64,000 nucleotides of DNA from JAVDCA01 sp035293985 (GCA_035293985.1 DATGLS010000045.1:310001-374000), one strand, 5' to 3'. Shown: positions 8,853 through 18,495, counted from the first letter of the stretch. Notes: generated from the letters alone by a model not told the origin. A program made the numbers and translations.

Positions 8853-9122
8853 ATGATCGAGTGGGTGATCAGCGTCCTCGACATGGTATTCGGCCCCAAG
8901 GAATGGTGCAGCATGTCGGGGCCCGCCGTCGCATCCGGCGCGGTCCTTTTCGGGATGCTCGGGATCTCGTTCGCGGTCGGCGGCGGCTCCGCGCTTGCCG
9001 CCGCCCAAGACAACGCCGGGCGATTCGCCTCGGGCATCGTGCTTGTCCTCGGGTTGGCGCTGCTTTTGAGTGTCTTCGCCGGGGTCAGGGCATTCCACCG
9101 CGCGCAGAGCGAGAAACCCTGA
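8853..9122 (+). CDS. Small membrane protein between pyrB and pyrC, hypothetical
   Basis: An 89-residue protein with two hydrophobic segments (about residues 25-48 and 60-80) and a charged tail. It begins seven bases after the pyrB stop, and its TGA overlaps the ATG of the next gene (ATGA), so the three are almost certainly one operon with translational coupling. No domain is recognised. Its position suggests a link to pyrimidine synthesis, but that is context only. Confidence 0.75.
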   Translation: MIEWVISVLDMVFGPKEWCSMSGPAVASGAVLFGMLGISFAVGGGSALAAAQDNAGRFASGIVLVLGLALLLSVFAGVRAFHRAQSEKP

Positions 9123-10423
9123 TGCTGTCCGAACGCCGACCTATCCTGCTCACCAACGCGCGGATCATCGATCCGTCGCGCGATCTCGATATGGCGGGCG
9201 ATCTCCTGATCGCCGACGGCGTGATCCGCGACAGCAAGCGCGGCATCGGCGCCGCCGGCGTGCCGGAAGGCACCGAGATCATCGACTGCAAGGGCAAGGT
9301 GGTCGCACCCGGCCTCATCGACATGCGCGCTTTCGTCGGCGAGCCCGGCGCCGAGTATCGCGAGACGTTTGCGTCGGCGAGCCAGGCCGCGGCGGCGGGC
9401 GGCGTCACCACGATAGTGTGTCAGCCCGACACCAATCCGGCGATCGACGAGCCCGCGGTGGTCGACTTCGTGCTCCGCCGCGCGCGCGACACCGCGATCG
9501 TTCACGTGCACCCGATGGCGGCGCTCACCAAAGGCCTCAAGGGGGACGAGATGGCCGAGATCGGCCTGCTCAAGGCCGCCGGGGCGGTCGCGTTCACGGA
9601 CGGCGCCAGAAGCGTGACCAACACGCAGGTGATGCGCCGCGCGCTGACTTACGCGAACGATTTCGACGCCCTCATCGTCCATCACACCGAGGACCCGGAC
9701 CTCATCGGCGAAGGCGTGATGAACGAGGGCGAGTTCGCGGCCCGTCTCGGCCTGATCGGCACGCCCAAGGCCGCCGAGACCATCATGCTGGAGCGCGACA
9801 TGCGCCTCGTCGGCCTCACGGGCGGGCACTATCATGCCGCGTCGGTGACGTGCCAGGAATCGCTCGACGTGCTGCGCCGCGCCAAGGACGCAGGGCTCGC
9901 CGTGACGGCTTCGGCCTCGATCAACCATCTCACCCTCAACGAGGTCGACGTCGGCAGCTACCGCACCTTCTGCAAGCTCACGCCGCCGCTGCGCTCCGAG
10001 AACGACCGCAATGCTCTCGTCGCCGCGGTGGCGAGCGGCCTGATCGACACCGTGATGTCTGACCACGATCCGCAGGACGTCGAGACCAAGCGCCTGCCCT
10101 TTGCCGAGGCGGCGCCCGGCGCGATCGGCATCGAGACAATGCTCACCGCCGGCCTGCGCCTGGTGCACGGCGGCGCGCTTAAGCTCAGCGTCCTGCTCAA
10201 GGCGATGTCGACCCGCCCGGCCGAGCTGCTCGGCCTGCCCGGCGGCACCCTCAAGCCCGGCGGCCCCGCCGACGTGATCGTGATCGACATCGACGCGCCC
10301 TGGATCCTCGATCCCGCCGAGCTCAAGTCGAAATGCAAGAACACGCCGTTCGACGAGGCCCGCCTCACGGGCCGCGCGACCCGCACCATCGTTGCGGGCC
10401 GCACCGTCTACGAATACGTTTGA
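9122..10423 (+). CDS. pyrC: Dihydroorotase homologue lacking the HxH metal motif (PyrC'-type)
   Basis: A 433-residue amidohydrolase-fold protein placed after pyrB, as dihydroorotases often are. Active enzymes have HxH in a DxHxHxR context after strand 1; here the region reads PGLIDMRAFVGEPG with no histidines. Later segments remain (SDHDPQ near residue 310, GGHYHAA near 236). Similar inactive partners (PyrC') stabilise aspartate carbamoyltransferase in Pseudomonas, and many Rhizobiales PyrC entries look like this one. A structural role is therefore as likely as catalysis, and a true dihydroorotase would be expected elsewhere. Confidence 0.85.
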   Translation: MLSERRPILLTNARIIDPSRDLDMAGDLLIADGVIRDSKRGIGAAGVPEGTEIIDCKGKVVAPGLIDMRAFVGEPGAEYRETFASASQAAAAGGVTTIVCQPDTNPAIDEPAVVDFVLRRARDTAIVHVHPMAALTKGLKGDEMAEIGLLKAAGAVAFTDGARSVTNTQVMRRALTYANDFDALIVHHTEDPDLIGEGVMNEGEFAARLGLIGTPKAAETIMLERDMRLVGLTGGHYHAASVTCQESLDVLRRAKDAGLAVTASASINHLTLNEVDVGSYRTFCKLTPPLRSENDRNALVAAVASGLIDTVMSDHDPQDVETKRLPFAEAAPGAIGIETMLTAGLRLVHGGALKLSVLLKAMSTRPAELLGLPGGTLKPGGPADVIVIDIDAPWILDPAELKSKCKNTPFDEARLTGRATRTIVAGRTVYEYV

Positions 10424-10471
10424 GCGCCCTTCGCGCGGCACGATGCCAACGCGTGTTCGAAGGTTCGTTCG

Positions 10472-11065
10472 ATGGCTCATCCCTTCTACCCCGCGGCCGC
10501 CTTCATCTTCGGCTATCTGCTCGGCTCGATCCCGTTCGGCCTCGTGCTGACGCGGCTCGCCGGCACTCAGGATCTGCGCACCATCGGCTCGGGCAATATC
10601 GGCGCCACAAATGTGCTGCGGACCGGGCGCAAGGGGCTCGCCGCCGCAACACTGATCCTCGACGCCCTGAAGGGCACCGTCGCGGTGCTCATCGCCGCTC
10701 ATTTCTGCGGCCGCGAGGTTGCGCTCTTTGCCGCGCTCGGCGCGTTTCTCGGTCACCTATTTCCGGTCTGGCTCAAATTCCAGGGCGGCAAGGGCGTCGC
10801 CACCTTCATCGGCCTCTTGATTGCGCTCGTCTGGCAGGCGGCGCTGGTCTTCTGCCTCGTCTGGCTCGCGGTCGCGCTCATCACGCGCTACTCCTCGCTC
10901 GCCGCGCTGGTCGCGAGCCTGGTGACGATCGCGTTCCTGTGGTTCGGCAAATATCCGCACGAGGCCGAGCTGTTCGCTCTGCTGACCGTGCTGATGTGGG
11001 CGAAGCATCACGCCAACATCCGCCGCCTCGTCGCCGGCACCGAGGGTAAGATCGGCCGCCCATGA
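10472..11065 (+). CDS. plsY: Glycerol-3-phosphate acyltransferase PlsY, first copy
   Basis: A 197-residue polytopic membrane enzyme that acylates glycerol-3-phosphate from acyl phosphate, the first step of phospholipid synthesis. The PlsY motifs are intact: GSGNIGATNVLRTGR, the phosphate loop LKFQGGKGVATFIG and the C-terminal WAKHHANIRRL. The stop overlaps the ATG of a second plsY by four bases (ATGA). The two proteins align without gaps over nearly their whole length. Confidence 0.93.
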   Translation: MAHPFYPAAAFIFGYLLGSIPFGLVLTRLAGTQDLRTIGSGNIGATNVLRTGRKGLAAATLILDALKGTVAVLIAAHFCGREVALFAALGAFLGHLFPVWLKFQGGKGVATFIGLLIALVWQAALVFCLVWLAVALITRYSSLAALVASLVTIAFLWFGKYPHEAELFALLTVLMWAKHHANIRRLVAGTEGKIGRP

Positions 11066-11655
11066 TGTCCCACCCGGTGGGCTATGCGGGTGCTTGCATC
11101 TTCGGCTATCTGCTCGGCTCGATCCCGTTCGGCCTCGTACTGACGCGGCTCGCCGGCACGCAGGATCTGCGCACCATCGGCTCGGGCAATATCGGCGCCA
11201 CCAATGTGTGGCGCACCGGCCGCAAGGGGCTCGCCGTTGCGACCGCCGTCCTCGACGCCCTCAAGGGCACGGTCGCGGTGCTCATCGTCGCGCACGTCGG
11301 CGGCCGCGACCTCGCGCTGCCCGCGGCGCTCGGCGCCTTTCTCGGCCATCTCTTTCCGGTCTGGCTCGAGTTTCACGGCGGCAAGGCCGTCGCGACCTTC
11401 ATCGGCCTCTTGCTCGCGTTCGTCTGCCAGGCCGCCCTCGTCTTCTGCCTCGTCTGGCTCACGGTCGCGTTGCTGACGCGCTACTCATCGCTCGCCGGCC
11501 TCGTCGCGAGCCTGGTCACCACCGCGTTCCTTTGGTTCGGCAAATATCTGCCGGAAGCCGAGCTGTTCACGCTGCTGACCGTCCTGATGTGGGCGAAGCA
11601 CCACGCCAACATCAAGCGCCTCATCACCGGGACCGAAAGCAAGATCGGCTTCTGA
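11062..11655 (+). CDS. plsY: Glycerol-3-phosphate acyltransferase PlsY, second tandem copy
   Basis: A 197-residue paralogue of the gene just upstream and overlapping it by four bases. All PlsY motifs are kept: GSGNIGATNVWRTGR, HGGKAVATF (Ala where copy one has Gly, a variant also seen in working PlsY proteins) and WAKHHANIKRL. The first 120 bases are nearly identical between the copies at DNA level, pointing to recent duplication or gene conversion. Whether the two differ in acyl specificity or expression cannot be told. Confidence 0.92.
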   Translation: MMSHPVGYAGACIFGYLLGSIPFGLVLTRLAGTQDLRTIGSGNIGATNVWRTGRKGLAVATAVLDALKGTVAVLIVAHVGGRDLALPAALGAFLGHLFPVWLEFHGGKAVATFIGLLLAFVCQAALVFCLVWLTVALLTRYSSLAGLVASLVTTAFLWFGKYLPEAELFTLLTVLMWAKHHANIKRLITGTESKIGF

Positions 11656-11676
11656 CGTCGCGATTGATCGCGCCCC

Positions 11677-11883
11677 CTATTCGTCGAGCTCGCCCGCGTT
11701 CTCGACGATCCAGCCCATCGCCTCATCTTCGCTCGCGAACCCGTCGATGCGCCGCTCGTGGCCCTCGGGATGCAGCGCATGGCCCTTGGGATAGCGGATG
11801 ATCACGTGCCATCCCGGTCCATCCTTGTTGGGGAACGGGAGCATGACGGGTTGCGGTTGCTGTTGATCGTCCGTGTCTGGCAT
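11677..11883 (-). CDS. Small conserved-looking protein, hypothetical
   Basis: A 68-residue acidic protein with an ATG start. It reads as a compact domain (GWHVIIRYPKGHALHPEGHE, then IDGFASEDEAMGWIVENAG), like small DUF proteins with a substrate-like beta-alpha fold. It is convergent with plsY. No family name is assigned; codon use fits the neighbours. Confidence 0.65.
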   Translation of the reverse strand: MPDTDDQQQPQPVMLPFPNKDGPGWHVIIRYPKGHALHPEGHERRIDGFASEDEAMGWIVENAGELDE

Positions 11884-12002
11884 CGCGGCAATATGCGTCG
11901 GATCGATCGGAAAGCCCAGTGGCTCGCGCCGGCGCGGCCCGCTTGACGCTAGGGCTGAGTCACCCTAGAACAAAAAGCGAACAATCAAGGTCGGCAGGTC
12001 TC

Positions 12003-13124
12003 ATGGCGTTCAGCCACGACGATGAACAGGCGACGCGGCTCACCGACGCCGAGCGGCTCGATTGGCTGCGGCTGATCCGAAGCGACAATATTGGGCCGCG
12101 CACGTTCAAGAGCCTGCTGCAACACTACGGCAGCGCCCGCGCGGCGCTCGCCGCCCTTCCCGAGCTTGCACGCCGCGGCGGCGCAATGCAGGGCCCACGC
12201 ATCTTTCCGCGCGAGGATGCCGAGCGCGAGCTTGCCGCCGCGTATGAGCTTGGCGTGACGCTGGTCGGCCTCGGCGAGCCGGACTACCCGATGCGGCTGC
12301 GCGAGATCGACGATGCGCCGCCGCTGCTGGCGGTGCGGGGCGCCGGCGCGGCGCTCGACCGGCCGATGCTCGCCGTCGTCGGCGCCCGCAACGCGTCGGC
12401 GGCGGGACTGAAGTTCGCAGAGCGGCTTGCCCGCGATCTCGGCGACGCCGGTTTCGTCATCGTCTCCGGGCTGGCGCGCGGGATCGATGCCAGCGCGCAC
12501 CGCGCGAGCCTTGCGACCGGCAGCGTCGCGGTGCTCGCCGGCGGCCACGCCCGCATCTATCCGCCGGAGCATGTCGACCTGCTTGACGCGCTACTCGCGA
12601 ATGGCGCTGCGGTCTCGGAAATGCCGGTCGCCTGGGAGCCGCGCAGCCGCGATTTTCCCCGCCGCAACCGCATCATCTCCGGCCTTGCGGTCGGCGTCAT
12701 CGTGATCGAGGCGGCGGTGCGCTCAGGCTCGCTGATCACGGCGCGCATGGCCGCCGAGCAAGGCCGCGAGGTGTTTGCAGCGCCCGGCTCGCCGCTCGAC
12801 CCGCGTGCGGAAGGCAGCAACGGCCTGCTCAAGCAGGGCGCGACGCTGGTGACGGCGGCAAGCGATGTGGTCGCGGCCATCGAGCCGATCCTTGGCCGGC
12901 CGCTGACCCTGGTGGAGGCAGCCGAACCTGATCCAGCCGCGCTGTCCGAGCCCGACGATGCGGAGCGCTCCCGCATCCTGTCGTTGCTCGGCCCAAGCGC
13001 GGTCGGGATCGATGACCTGATCCGCCTGTCCGGCGCCTCGCCTGCGATCGTCCGTACGACCCTTTTGGAGCTCGATGTTGCCGGCCGGCTGGACCGACGG
13101 CAGGGGCTGGTCGCGCTCCTCTAG
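12003..13124 (+). CDS. dprA: DNA-processing protein DprA
   Basis: A 373-residue protein that loads RecA on incoming single-stranded DNA during transformation. It has an N-terminal helical region, then the Rossmann-like core with GARNASAAGLKFAERLARDLG, SGLARGIDASAHR and the conserved RNRIISGLAVGV. The C-terminal winged-helix domain follows (about residues 315-373). ATG at 12003 is chosen since the upstream frame to 11919 has no family sequence. The gene stands alone before topA. Confidence 0.93.
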   Translation: MAFSHDDEQATRLTDAERLDWLRLIRSDNIGPRTFKSLLQHYGSARAALAALPELARRGGAMQGPRIFPREDAERELAAAYELGVTLVGLGEPDYPMRLREIDDAPPLLAVRGAGAALDRPMLAVVGARNASAAGLKFAERLARDLGDAGFVIVSGLARGIDASAHRASLATGSVAVLAGGHARIYPPEHVDLLDALLANGAAVSEMPVAWEPRSRDFPRRNRIISGLAVGVIVIEAAVRSGSLITARMAAEQGREVFAAPGSPLDPRAEGSNGLLKQGATLVTAASDVVAAIEPILGRPLTLVEAAEPDPAALSEPDDAERSRILSLLGPSAVGIDDLIRLSGASPAIVRTTLLELDVAGRLDRRQGLVALL

Positions 13125-13470
13125 GAACCGCGGTGCGATGGTGCAAAGAGAGCCGAGAGGACGAGCAAGGGAACTTTAGGACCGAGCGCGCAAGAGTGCT
13201 TTCCTACCGGCTGGTCGCCTTCCGGCTCCGGTTGGGCCGGAAAGTCGTTCACCGAAACAAAAAAGTCGAGGTCGCGTTTTAGCCCGTTGTTCCGTAACGG
13301 AATTTCGCCGATGCCCGGTACCGGAGCATACCCCCACCCGGAGCCATACATCTACCTAAATACCAGACGTGATTTGACAGCGCGGTGCGACTTACCCATT
13401 TTCCCCGCGACCTCGGCGCTCGATTCCGCTATGAGCCGGCTGCCGAATCCGTAAAAATCAGTGGTAGATC
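13125..13470. other. Intergenic region upstream of topA
   Basis: About 346 bases. It carries a promoter candidate near its right end (listed separately) and a 76-codon open frame on the minus strand (13121-13351, ATG start) with no recognised domain and a run-on into dprA's end, which I do not call. Nothing else is visible. Confidence 0.5.
13374..13402 (+). promoter_or_regulatory. Candidate sigma-70-type promoter for topA
   Basis: TTGACA followed after exactly 17 bases by CATTTT, about 70 bases before the topA ATG. The -35 box is perfect; the -10 box is weak. No other consensus lies closer to the gene. Confidence 0.4.
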
Positions 13471-16170
13471 ATGAACATAGTCGTCGTCGAATCGCCGGCT
13501 AAAGCGAAAACCATCAATAAATACCTCGGCCGGGGCTACGAGGTGCTGGCGTCGTTCGGCCACGTGCGCGACCTGCCGCCCAAGGATGGCTCGGTCGATC
13601 CCGACCACGACTTCAAGATGATCTGGGAGGTCGACGGCAAGGCGCAGAAGCGCCTTAGCGACATCGCCAATGCGGTCAAAGGCGCCGACAAGCTCATTCT
13701 CGCAACCGACCCGGACCGCGAGGGCGAGGCGATCTCCTGGCACGTGCTGGAGGTGCTCAAGCAGCGCAAGCTGCTCAAGGATGTCGACGTCGAGCGCGTG
13801 GTCTTCAACGCGATCACCAAGACCGCCGTCACGGAGGCGATGCGGAACCCGCGCCGGATCGACCAGGCGCTGGTCGACGCGTACCTTGCGCGTCGCGCGC
13901 TCGATTATCTGGTCGGCTTCAATCTTTCGCCGGTGCTGTGGCGCAAGCTGCCGGGCTCGCGCTCGGCCGGTCGCGTGCAGTCGGTGGCGCTGCGCCTCGT
14001 CTGCGACCGCGAGCTCGAGATCGAAAAATTCGTTCCGCGCGAGTACTGGTCGCTCGTCGCAACGCTCGCGACGCCACGTCGGGAAACCTTCGAGGCGCGC
14101 CTCGTCGGCGCCGACGGGCAGAAGATCACCCGGCTCGACATCGGTTCCGGCCAAGAGGCCGAGGATTTCAAGCAGGCGCTGGAGAGGGCCGCCTTCACGG
14201 TCGCGCTCGTCGAATCCAAACCCGCCAAGCGCAACCCCTACCCGCCGTTCACGACCTCGACCCTGCAGCAGGAGGCGAGCCGCAAGCTCGGCTTCGCGCC
14301 CGCCCACACGATGCGGGTGGCGCAGCGGCTTTACGAGGGCGTCGACATCGGCGGCGACACGGTCGGCCTCATCACTTATATGCGCACCGACGGCGTCGAC
14401 ATGGACGAGGGCGCGGTGCGCTCGATCCGCGACGCGATCGGCGCCGAGTACGGCGCCCGCTACGTTCCCGAGGCGCCCCGCCGCTACACCGCCAAGGCCA
14501 AGAACGCCCAAGAGGCGCACGAGGCGATCCGCCCGACCGATATTTCGCGTCGGCCGAAGGATGTCTCCCGCTACCTCGATGCCGATCAGGCCAAGCTGTA
14601 CGACCTCATCTGGGTGCGCGCGATCGCGTGCCAGATGGAATCGGCCGAGCTCGAGCGCACCACCGTCGACATCACCGCCAAGGTCGCGGCCCGCACCCTC
14701 GACCTGCGCGCCAACGGCACCGTGATCAAGTTCGACGGCTTCCTCGCCGTCTACCAGGAAGGCCGCGACGACGAGCCGGAGGACGACGAGTCCCGCCGCC
14801 TCCCCGAGATGAGCCAGGGCGAGCGCCTGGAAAAGCGCAAGATCGACGCCACCCAGCACTTCACCGAGCCGCCGCCGCGCTACTCGGAAGCCTCGCTGGT
14901 CAAGCGCATGGAAGAACTCGGCATCGGCCGTCCCTCGACCTACGCGTCGATCCTGCAGGTGCTCAAGGACCGCAAATACGTGCGCCTCGACAAGCGCCGC
15001 CTCGTGCCCGAGGACCGCGGCCGCATCGTCGTGGCGTTCCTGGAGAACTTCTTTCAGCGCTACGTCGAGTACGATTTCACCGCCGGCCTCGAGGACGAGC
15101 TCGACCGCGTCTCCAACAACGAGATGGCGTGGCGCGACCTCTTGCGCGACTTCTGGCGCGACTTCACCGCGGCGATCGGTGAGATCAAGGATCTCAAGAT
15201 CAGCCAGGTGATCGACTCGCTGAACGAGATGCTGGGGCAGCACATCTTCCCGCCGCGCGCCGACGGCGGCGATCCGCGCCAGTGCACCGTGTGCGGCACC
15301 GGGCAGCTCTCGATCAAGCTCGGCAAGTTCGGCGCCTTCGTCGGCTGCTCGAACTATCCGGAGTGCCGCAACACCCGCCCGCTCACCGCCGCGGGCGAAG
15401 GCGCGATGGAGCCGGCGAAGAAGCTCGGCGAGGATCCCGACACCGGGCTCGAGGTGTCGCTGCGCTCGGGCCGCTTCGGCCCCTACGTTCAGCTTGGCGA
15501 AGGCAAGGACGGGGAGAAGCCGAAACGCTCCGGCCTGCCCAAGGGCACCGAGCCGGCGTCAGTCGATCTCGAGCTCGCCCTCAAGCTGCTGTCGCTGCCG
15601 CGCGAGGTCGGCAAGCATCCGGAGGACGGTCAGCCGATCTTCGCCGGCATCGGCCGCTTCGGTCCCTACGTGCTGCACAATAAGGTTTATGCGAGCCTCG
15701 ACAATGTCGAGGAGGTGTTCACCGTCGGTCCCAATCGGGCCATCACGCTCATCGCCGAGAAGATCGCCAAGGGCCCGCGCAAGGGCCGCTTCGGCCAGGA
15801 CGCCGGCCGCGCGCTCGGCGATCATCCCGAGAAGGGCGGCCCCGTCGTGGTCAAGAAGGGCCGCTACGGCCCCTATGTGAGCCACGACGGCGTCAACGCG
15901 ACCCTGCCCAACGACGTGGAGCCCGATCAGGTGACGCTGGCGCAGGCGGTCGAGCTCATCGACGCGCGCGCCGGGGGCGGCCCAAAACGCAAGGCCGCCA
16001 AGGCGGCCAAGACCGGTCCTAAAGCCACCCCCAAGGCCGCAGCCTCCGCGCCTACCACTGACGCATCGCGCGCGCGCCGCGCCAAGCCGACGCGATCTGC
16101 ACTGGCCGCGACCAAGTCACCGAAGGTGGAGGCCAAGGCGGTTGCAAAGAAAAAGAAGGCGGCCAAATAG
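13471..16170 (+). CDS. topA: DNA topoisomerase I
   Basis: An 899-residue type IA topoisomerase that relaxes negative supercoils. The Toprim domain starts at the N-terminus (MNIVVVESPAKAKTI) and includes the acidic DPDREGEAISWH. The active-site Tyr is in GLITYMRTDG; the domain continues through RPSTYASI. One C-terminal zinc-type motif (CTVCGTG...GCSNYPEC) and further repeats (FGPYV) follow, then a Lys/Ala-rich tail of about 60 residues that may bind DNA. Length is normal for Rhizobiales. The rnr gene follows after 48 bases. Confidence 0.96.
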   Translation: MNIVVVESPAKAKTINKYLGRGYEVLASFGHVRDLPPKDGSVDPDHDFKMIWEVDGKAQKRLSDIANAVKGADKLILATDPDREGEAISWHVLEVLKQRKLLKDVDVERVVFNAITKTAVTEAMRNPRRIDQALVDAYLARRALDYLVGFNLSPVLWRKLPGSRSAGRVQSVALRLVCDRELEIEKFVPREYWSLVATLATPRRETFEARLVGADGQKITRLDIGSGQEAEDFKQALERAAFTVALVESKPAKRNPYPPFTTSTLQQEASRKLGFAPAHTMRVAQRLYEGVDIGGDTVGLITYMRTDGVDMDEGAVRSIRDAIGAEYGARYVPEAPRRYTAKAKNAQEAHEAIRPTDISRRPKDVSRYLDADQAKLYDLIWVRAIACQMESAELERTTVDITAKVAARTLDLRANGTVIKFDGFLAVYQEGRDDEPEDDESRRLPEMSQGERLEKRKIDATQHFTEPPPRYSEASLVKRMEELGIGRPSTYASILQVLKDRKYVRLDKRRLVPEDRGRIVVAFLENFFQRYVEYDFTAGLEDELDRVSNNEMAWRDLLRDFWRDFTAAIGEIKDLKISQVIDSLNEMLGQHIFPPRADGGDPRQCTVCGTGQLSIKLGKFGAFVGCSNYPECRNTRPLTAAGEGAMEPAKKLGEDPDTGLEVSLRSGRFGPYVQLGEGKDGEKPKRSGLPKGTEPASVDLELALKLLSLPREVGKHPEDGQPIFAGIGRFGPYVLHNKVYASLDNVEEVFTVGPNRAITLIAEKIAKGPRKGRFGQDAGRALGDHPEKGGPVVVKKGRYGPYVSHDGVNATLPNDVEPDQVTLAQAVELIDARAGGGPKRKAAKAAKTGPKATPKAAASAPTTDASRARRAKPTRSALAATKSPKVEAKAVAKKKKAAK

Positions 16171-16218
16171 GCGTCTGGCAATCCGGCCAGGCGCTTCCCA
16201 TATTTCTGCCAGCGCCTG

Positions 16219-18495
16219 ATGGACAAATTCTTGGCCGCTCCCCACCGCCCGCGACGCGGGCTCCCCTCGAAGGACGAATTGCTCGCCTTCGTCTCCAACC
16301 AATCCGGCAAGGTCGGCACGCGCGAGATCGCGCGCGCCTTCGGGCTGAAAAACGCCGACCGCGCCGCTCTCAAGACAATGCTACGAGAACTCACCGATGA
16401 CGGCCGCCTGGAGCGCCGTCGCAAGAAGCTGCATCCCGCCGGCACCCTGCCCGCCGTGGTGCTCGCCGATATCACGGGTCGCGACGCCGATGGCGAATTG
16501 ATCGCGGTCCCCACCGAATGGGACGCGGAGGAGCACGGCGAAGCGCCGAAAATCCGCATCCATGTACCCCGCAAGGCCAAGCCCGCCGAAATCCCCGGCG
16601 TCGGCGACCGCGCCCTGCTCAAGACCGAGGCCGCCGACGACGATGACGCCATCCGCTATCTCGGCCGCGTGATCAAGCTGATCGAGCGCGCCAAGCAGCG
16701 CGTGCTCGGCATTTTCCGCGCGGTCGCCGACGGCGGCCGGCTCGTGCCGATCGACAAAAAGAACGCCGGCCGGGAGCTCACGATCGCGCCCCGCCAGACT
16801 GGCGGCGCGCAGGATGGCGACCTCGTCGCCGTCGAGATGCACAAGGTCGGCCGCTTCGGCTTGCCGATCGCCCACGTCAAGGAGCGGCTCGGCTCGCTCG
16901 CGAGCGAGAAGGCCGTGAGCCTGATCGCGATCCATGCGCACGGGATCCCGCAGGTGTTCAGCGACGCGGTGCTAGGCGAGGCCGAACGCGCCGAGCCGGC
17001 GACGCTCGCGGGCCGCGAGGACTGGCGCGAGGTGCCGCTGGTCACCATCGATCCGGTAGACGCCAAGGACCACGACGATGCGGTGTTCGCCCGGGTCGAC
17101 ACGGATGTGACCAATCCGGGCGGCTTCATCATCGACGTCGCGATCGCCGACGTCGCCCATTACGTGCGGCCCGGCTCGTCGCTCGACCGCGATGCGCTGG
17201 CGCGGGGAAATTCCACCTACTTCCCCGACCGCGTCGTGCCGATGCTGCCCGAGCGCATCTCCAACGATCTGTGCTCGCTGCGGCCGGGCGAAGATCGCGC
17301 CGCGATTGCCGTCCGCATGGTGATCGGCGCCGACGGGCGCAAGCGCTCGCACACCTTCCACCGCGTGCTGATGCGCTCGTTCGCGCGGCTCAGCTACGAG
17401 CAGGCGCAAGCCGCGATCGACGGCCGCCCCGATGGCGCCACCGAGCCGCTGCAGCCGATGGTGCTGCGCCCGCTCTATGCCGCATACGAGGCGCTCAAGC
17501 GCGCGCGCGCGGAGCGCAGCCCGCTCGACCTCGACCTGCCGGAACGGAAGATCCTGCTCAAGCCCGACGGCACCATCGACCGCGTGGTGACGCCGCAGCG
17601 CCTCGATGCCCATCGGCTGATCGAGGAGTTCATGATCCTCGCCAACGTCGCGGCGGCCGAGACGCTCGAGCGCGCCCGCACGCCCCTGATCTACCGCGTG
17701 CACGATGAGCCTTCCGTGGAGAAGCTCCACGCGCTGCGCGAGTTCCTCGCCACGCTCGACATTTCATTACCAAAGGCGGGCGCGCTGCGGCCCGAGCAGT
17801 TCAACCGCATCCTCGATCGCGTGAAAGGCCGCGACGTCGAGAAGCTCGTCAACGAGGTGGTGCTGCGCAGCCAAGCGCAGGCCGAGTACGCCGCCGAGAA
17901 CTACGGCCATTTCGGCCTCAACCTGCGCCGCTATGCGCATTTCACCTCGCCGATCAGACGCTATGCCGATCTGATCGTGCACCGCGCGCTGATCCGCGCC
18001 CTCAAGCTCGGCAGCGACGGACTGCCGAGCGACATCGATGCAGCCGCACTCGCCGAGGTCGGGGCGCGCATCTCGGCGACCGAGCGGCGCTCCATGGTGG
18101 CGGAGCGCGAGACCGCCGATCGGCTGATCGCCCATTTTCTCGCCGACCGCGTCGGCGCCACGTTCGAAGGCCACATCAGCGGCGCGACCCGCGCCGGCTT
18201 GTTCGTCAAGCTCGACGAGACCGGCGCCGATGGCTTCATCCCGGCGCGCACCATCGGCGAGGAGTATTTCCGCTACCACGAGGACAAGCGCGCAATGATC
18301 GGCGAGCGCACCGGCGAGACCCATCGGCTCGGCGACCGCGTCTCGGTGCGCCTTGCGGAAGCCGCACCGGTCGCCGGCGCGCTGCGCTTCGAGCTTCTGT
18401 CTGGCGCCCGCACGCAGGCGCCGCGCCGGCGGCGCGAGCGCGACGATCGTGGCCGGCCGCGCCGCGTCGAGCGCCGCGCAGGACGACGGCGATGA
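16219..18495 (+). CDS. rnr: Ribonuclease R
   Basis: A 758-residue 3'-5' exoribonuclease of the RNB family that degrades structured RNA and takes part in rRNA and mRNA turnover. There is an N-terminal winged helix, cold-shock-like domains, and the RNB catalytic core with TIDPVDAKDHDDAVFA holding the metal-binding Asp residues. An S1 domain (VGATFEGHISGATRAGLFVK) lies near residue 650, then a basic Arg-rich tail. The stop overlaps the next ATG by four bases. Likely co-transcribed with topA and the DUF983 and NUDIX genes. Confidence 0.95.
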   Translation: MDKFLAAPHRPRRGLPSKDELLAFVSNQSGKVGTREIARAFGLKNADRAALKTMLRELTDDGRLERRRKKLHPAGTLPAVVLADITGRDADGELIAVPTEWDAEEHGEAPKIRIHVPRKAKPAEIPGVGDRALLKTEAADDDDAIRYLGRVIKLIERAKQRVLGIFRAVADGGRLVPIDKKNAGRELTIAPRQTGGAQDGDLVAVEMHKVGRFGLPIAHVKERLGSLASEKAVSLIAIHAHGIPQVFSDAVLGEAERAEPATLAGREDWREVPLVTIDPVDAKDHDDAVFARVDTDVTNPGGFIIDVAIADVAHYVRPGSSLDRDALARGNSTYFPDRVVPMLPERISNDLCSLRPGEDRAAIAVRMVIGADGRKRSHTFHRVLMRSFARLSYEQAQAAIDGRPDGATEPLQPMVLRPLYAAYEALKRARAERSPLDLDLPERKILLKPDGTIDRVVTPQRLDAHRLIEEFMILANVAAAETLERARTPLIYRVHDEPSVEKLHALREFLATLDISLPKAGALRPEQFNRILDRVKGRDVEKLVNEVVLRSQAQAEYAAENYGHFGLNLRRYAHFTSPIRRYADLIVHRALIRALKLGSDGLPSDIDAAALAEVGARISATERRSMVAERETADRLIAHFLADRVGATFEGHISGATRAGLFVKLDETGADGFIPARTIGEEYFRYHEDKRAMIGERTGETHRLGDRVSVRLAEAAPVAGALRFELLSGARTQAPRRRRERDDRGRPRRVERRAGRRR

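Noticed and set aside
13121..13351. 76-codon minus-strand frame before topA
   Set aside because: It has an ATG but no domain or ribosome-binding site, and it overlaps dprA's end; not enough support to call.
13429..15243. 604-codon minus-strand open frame
   Set aside because: It lies entirely antisense to topA, which has all family motifs; the shadow has none.
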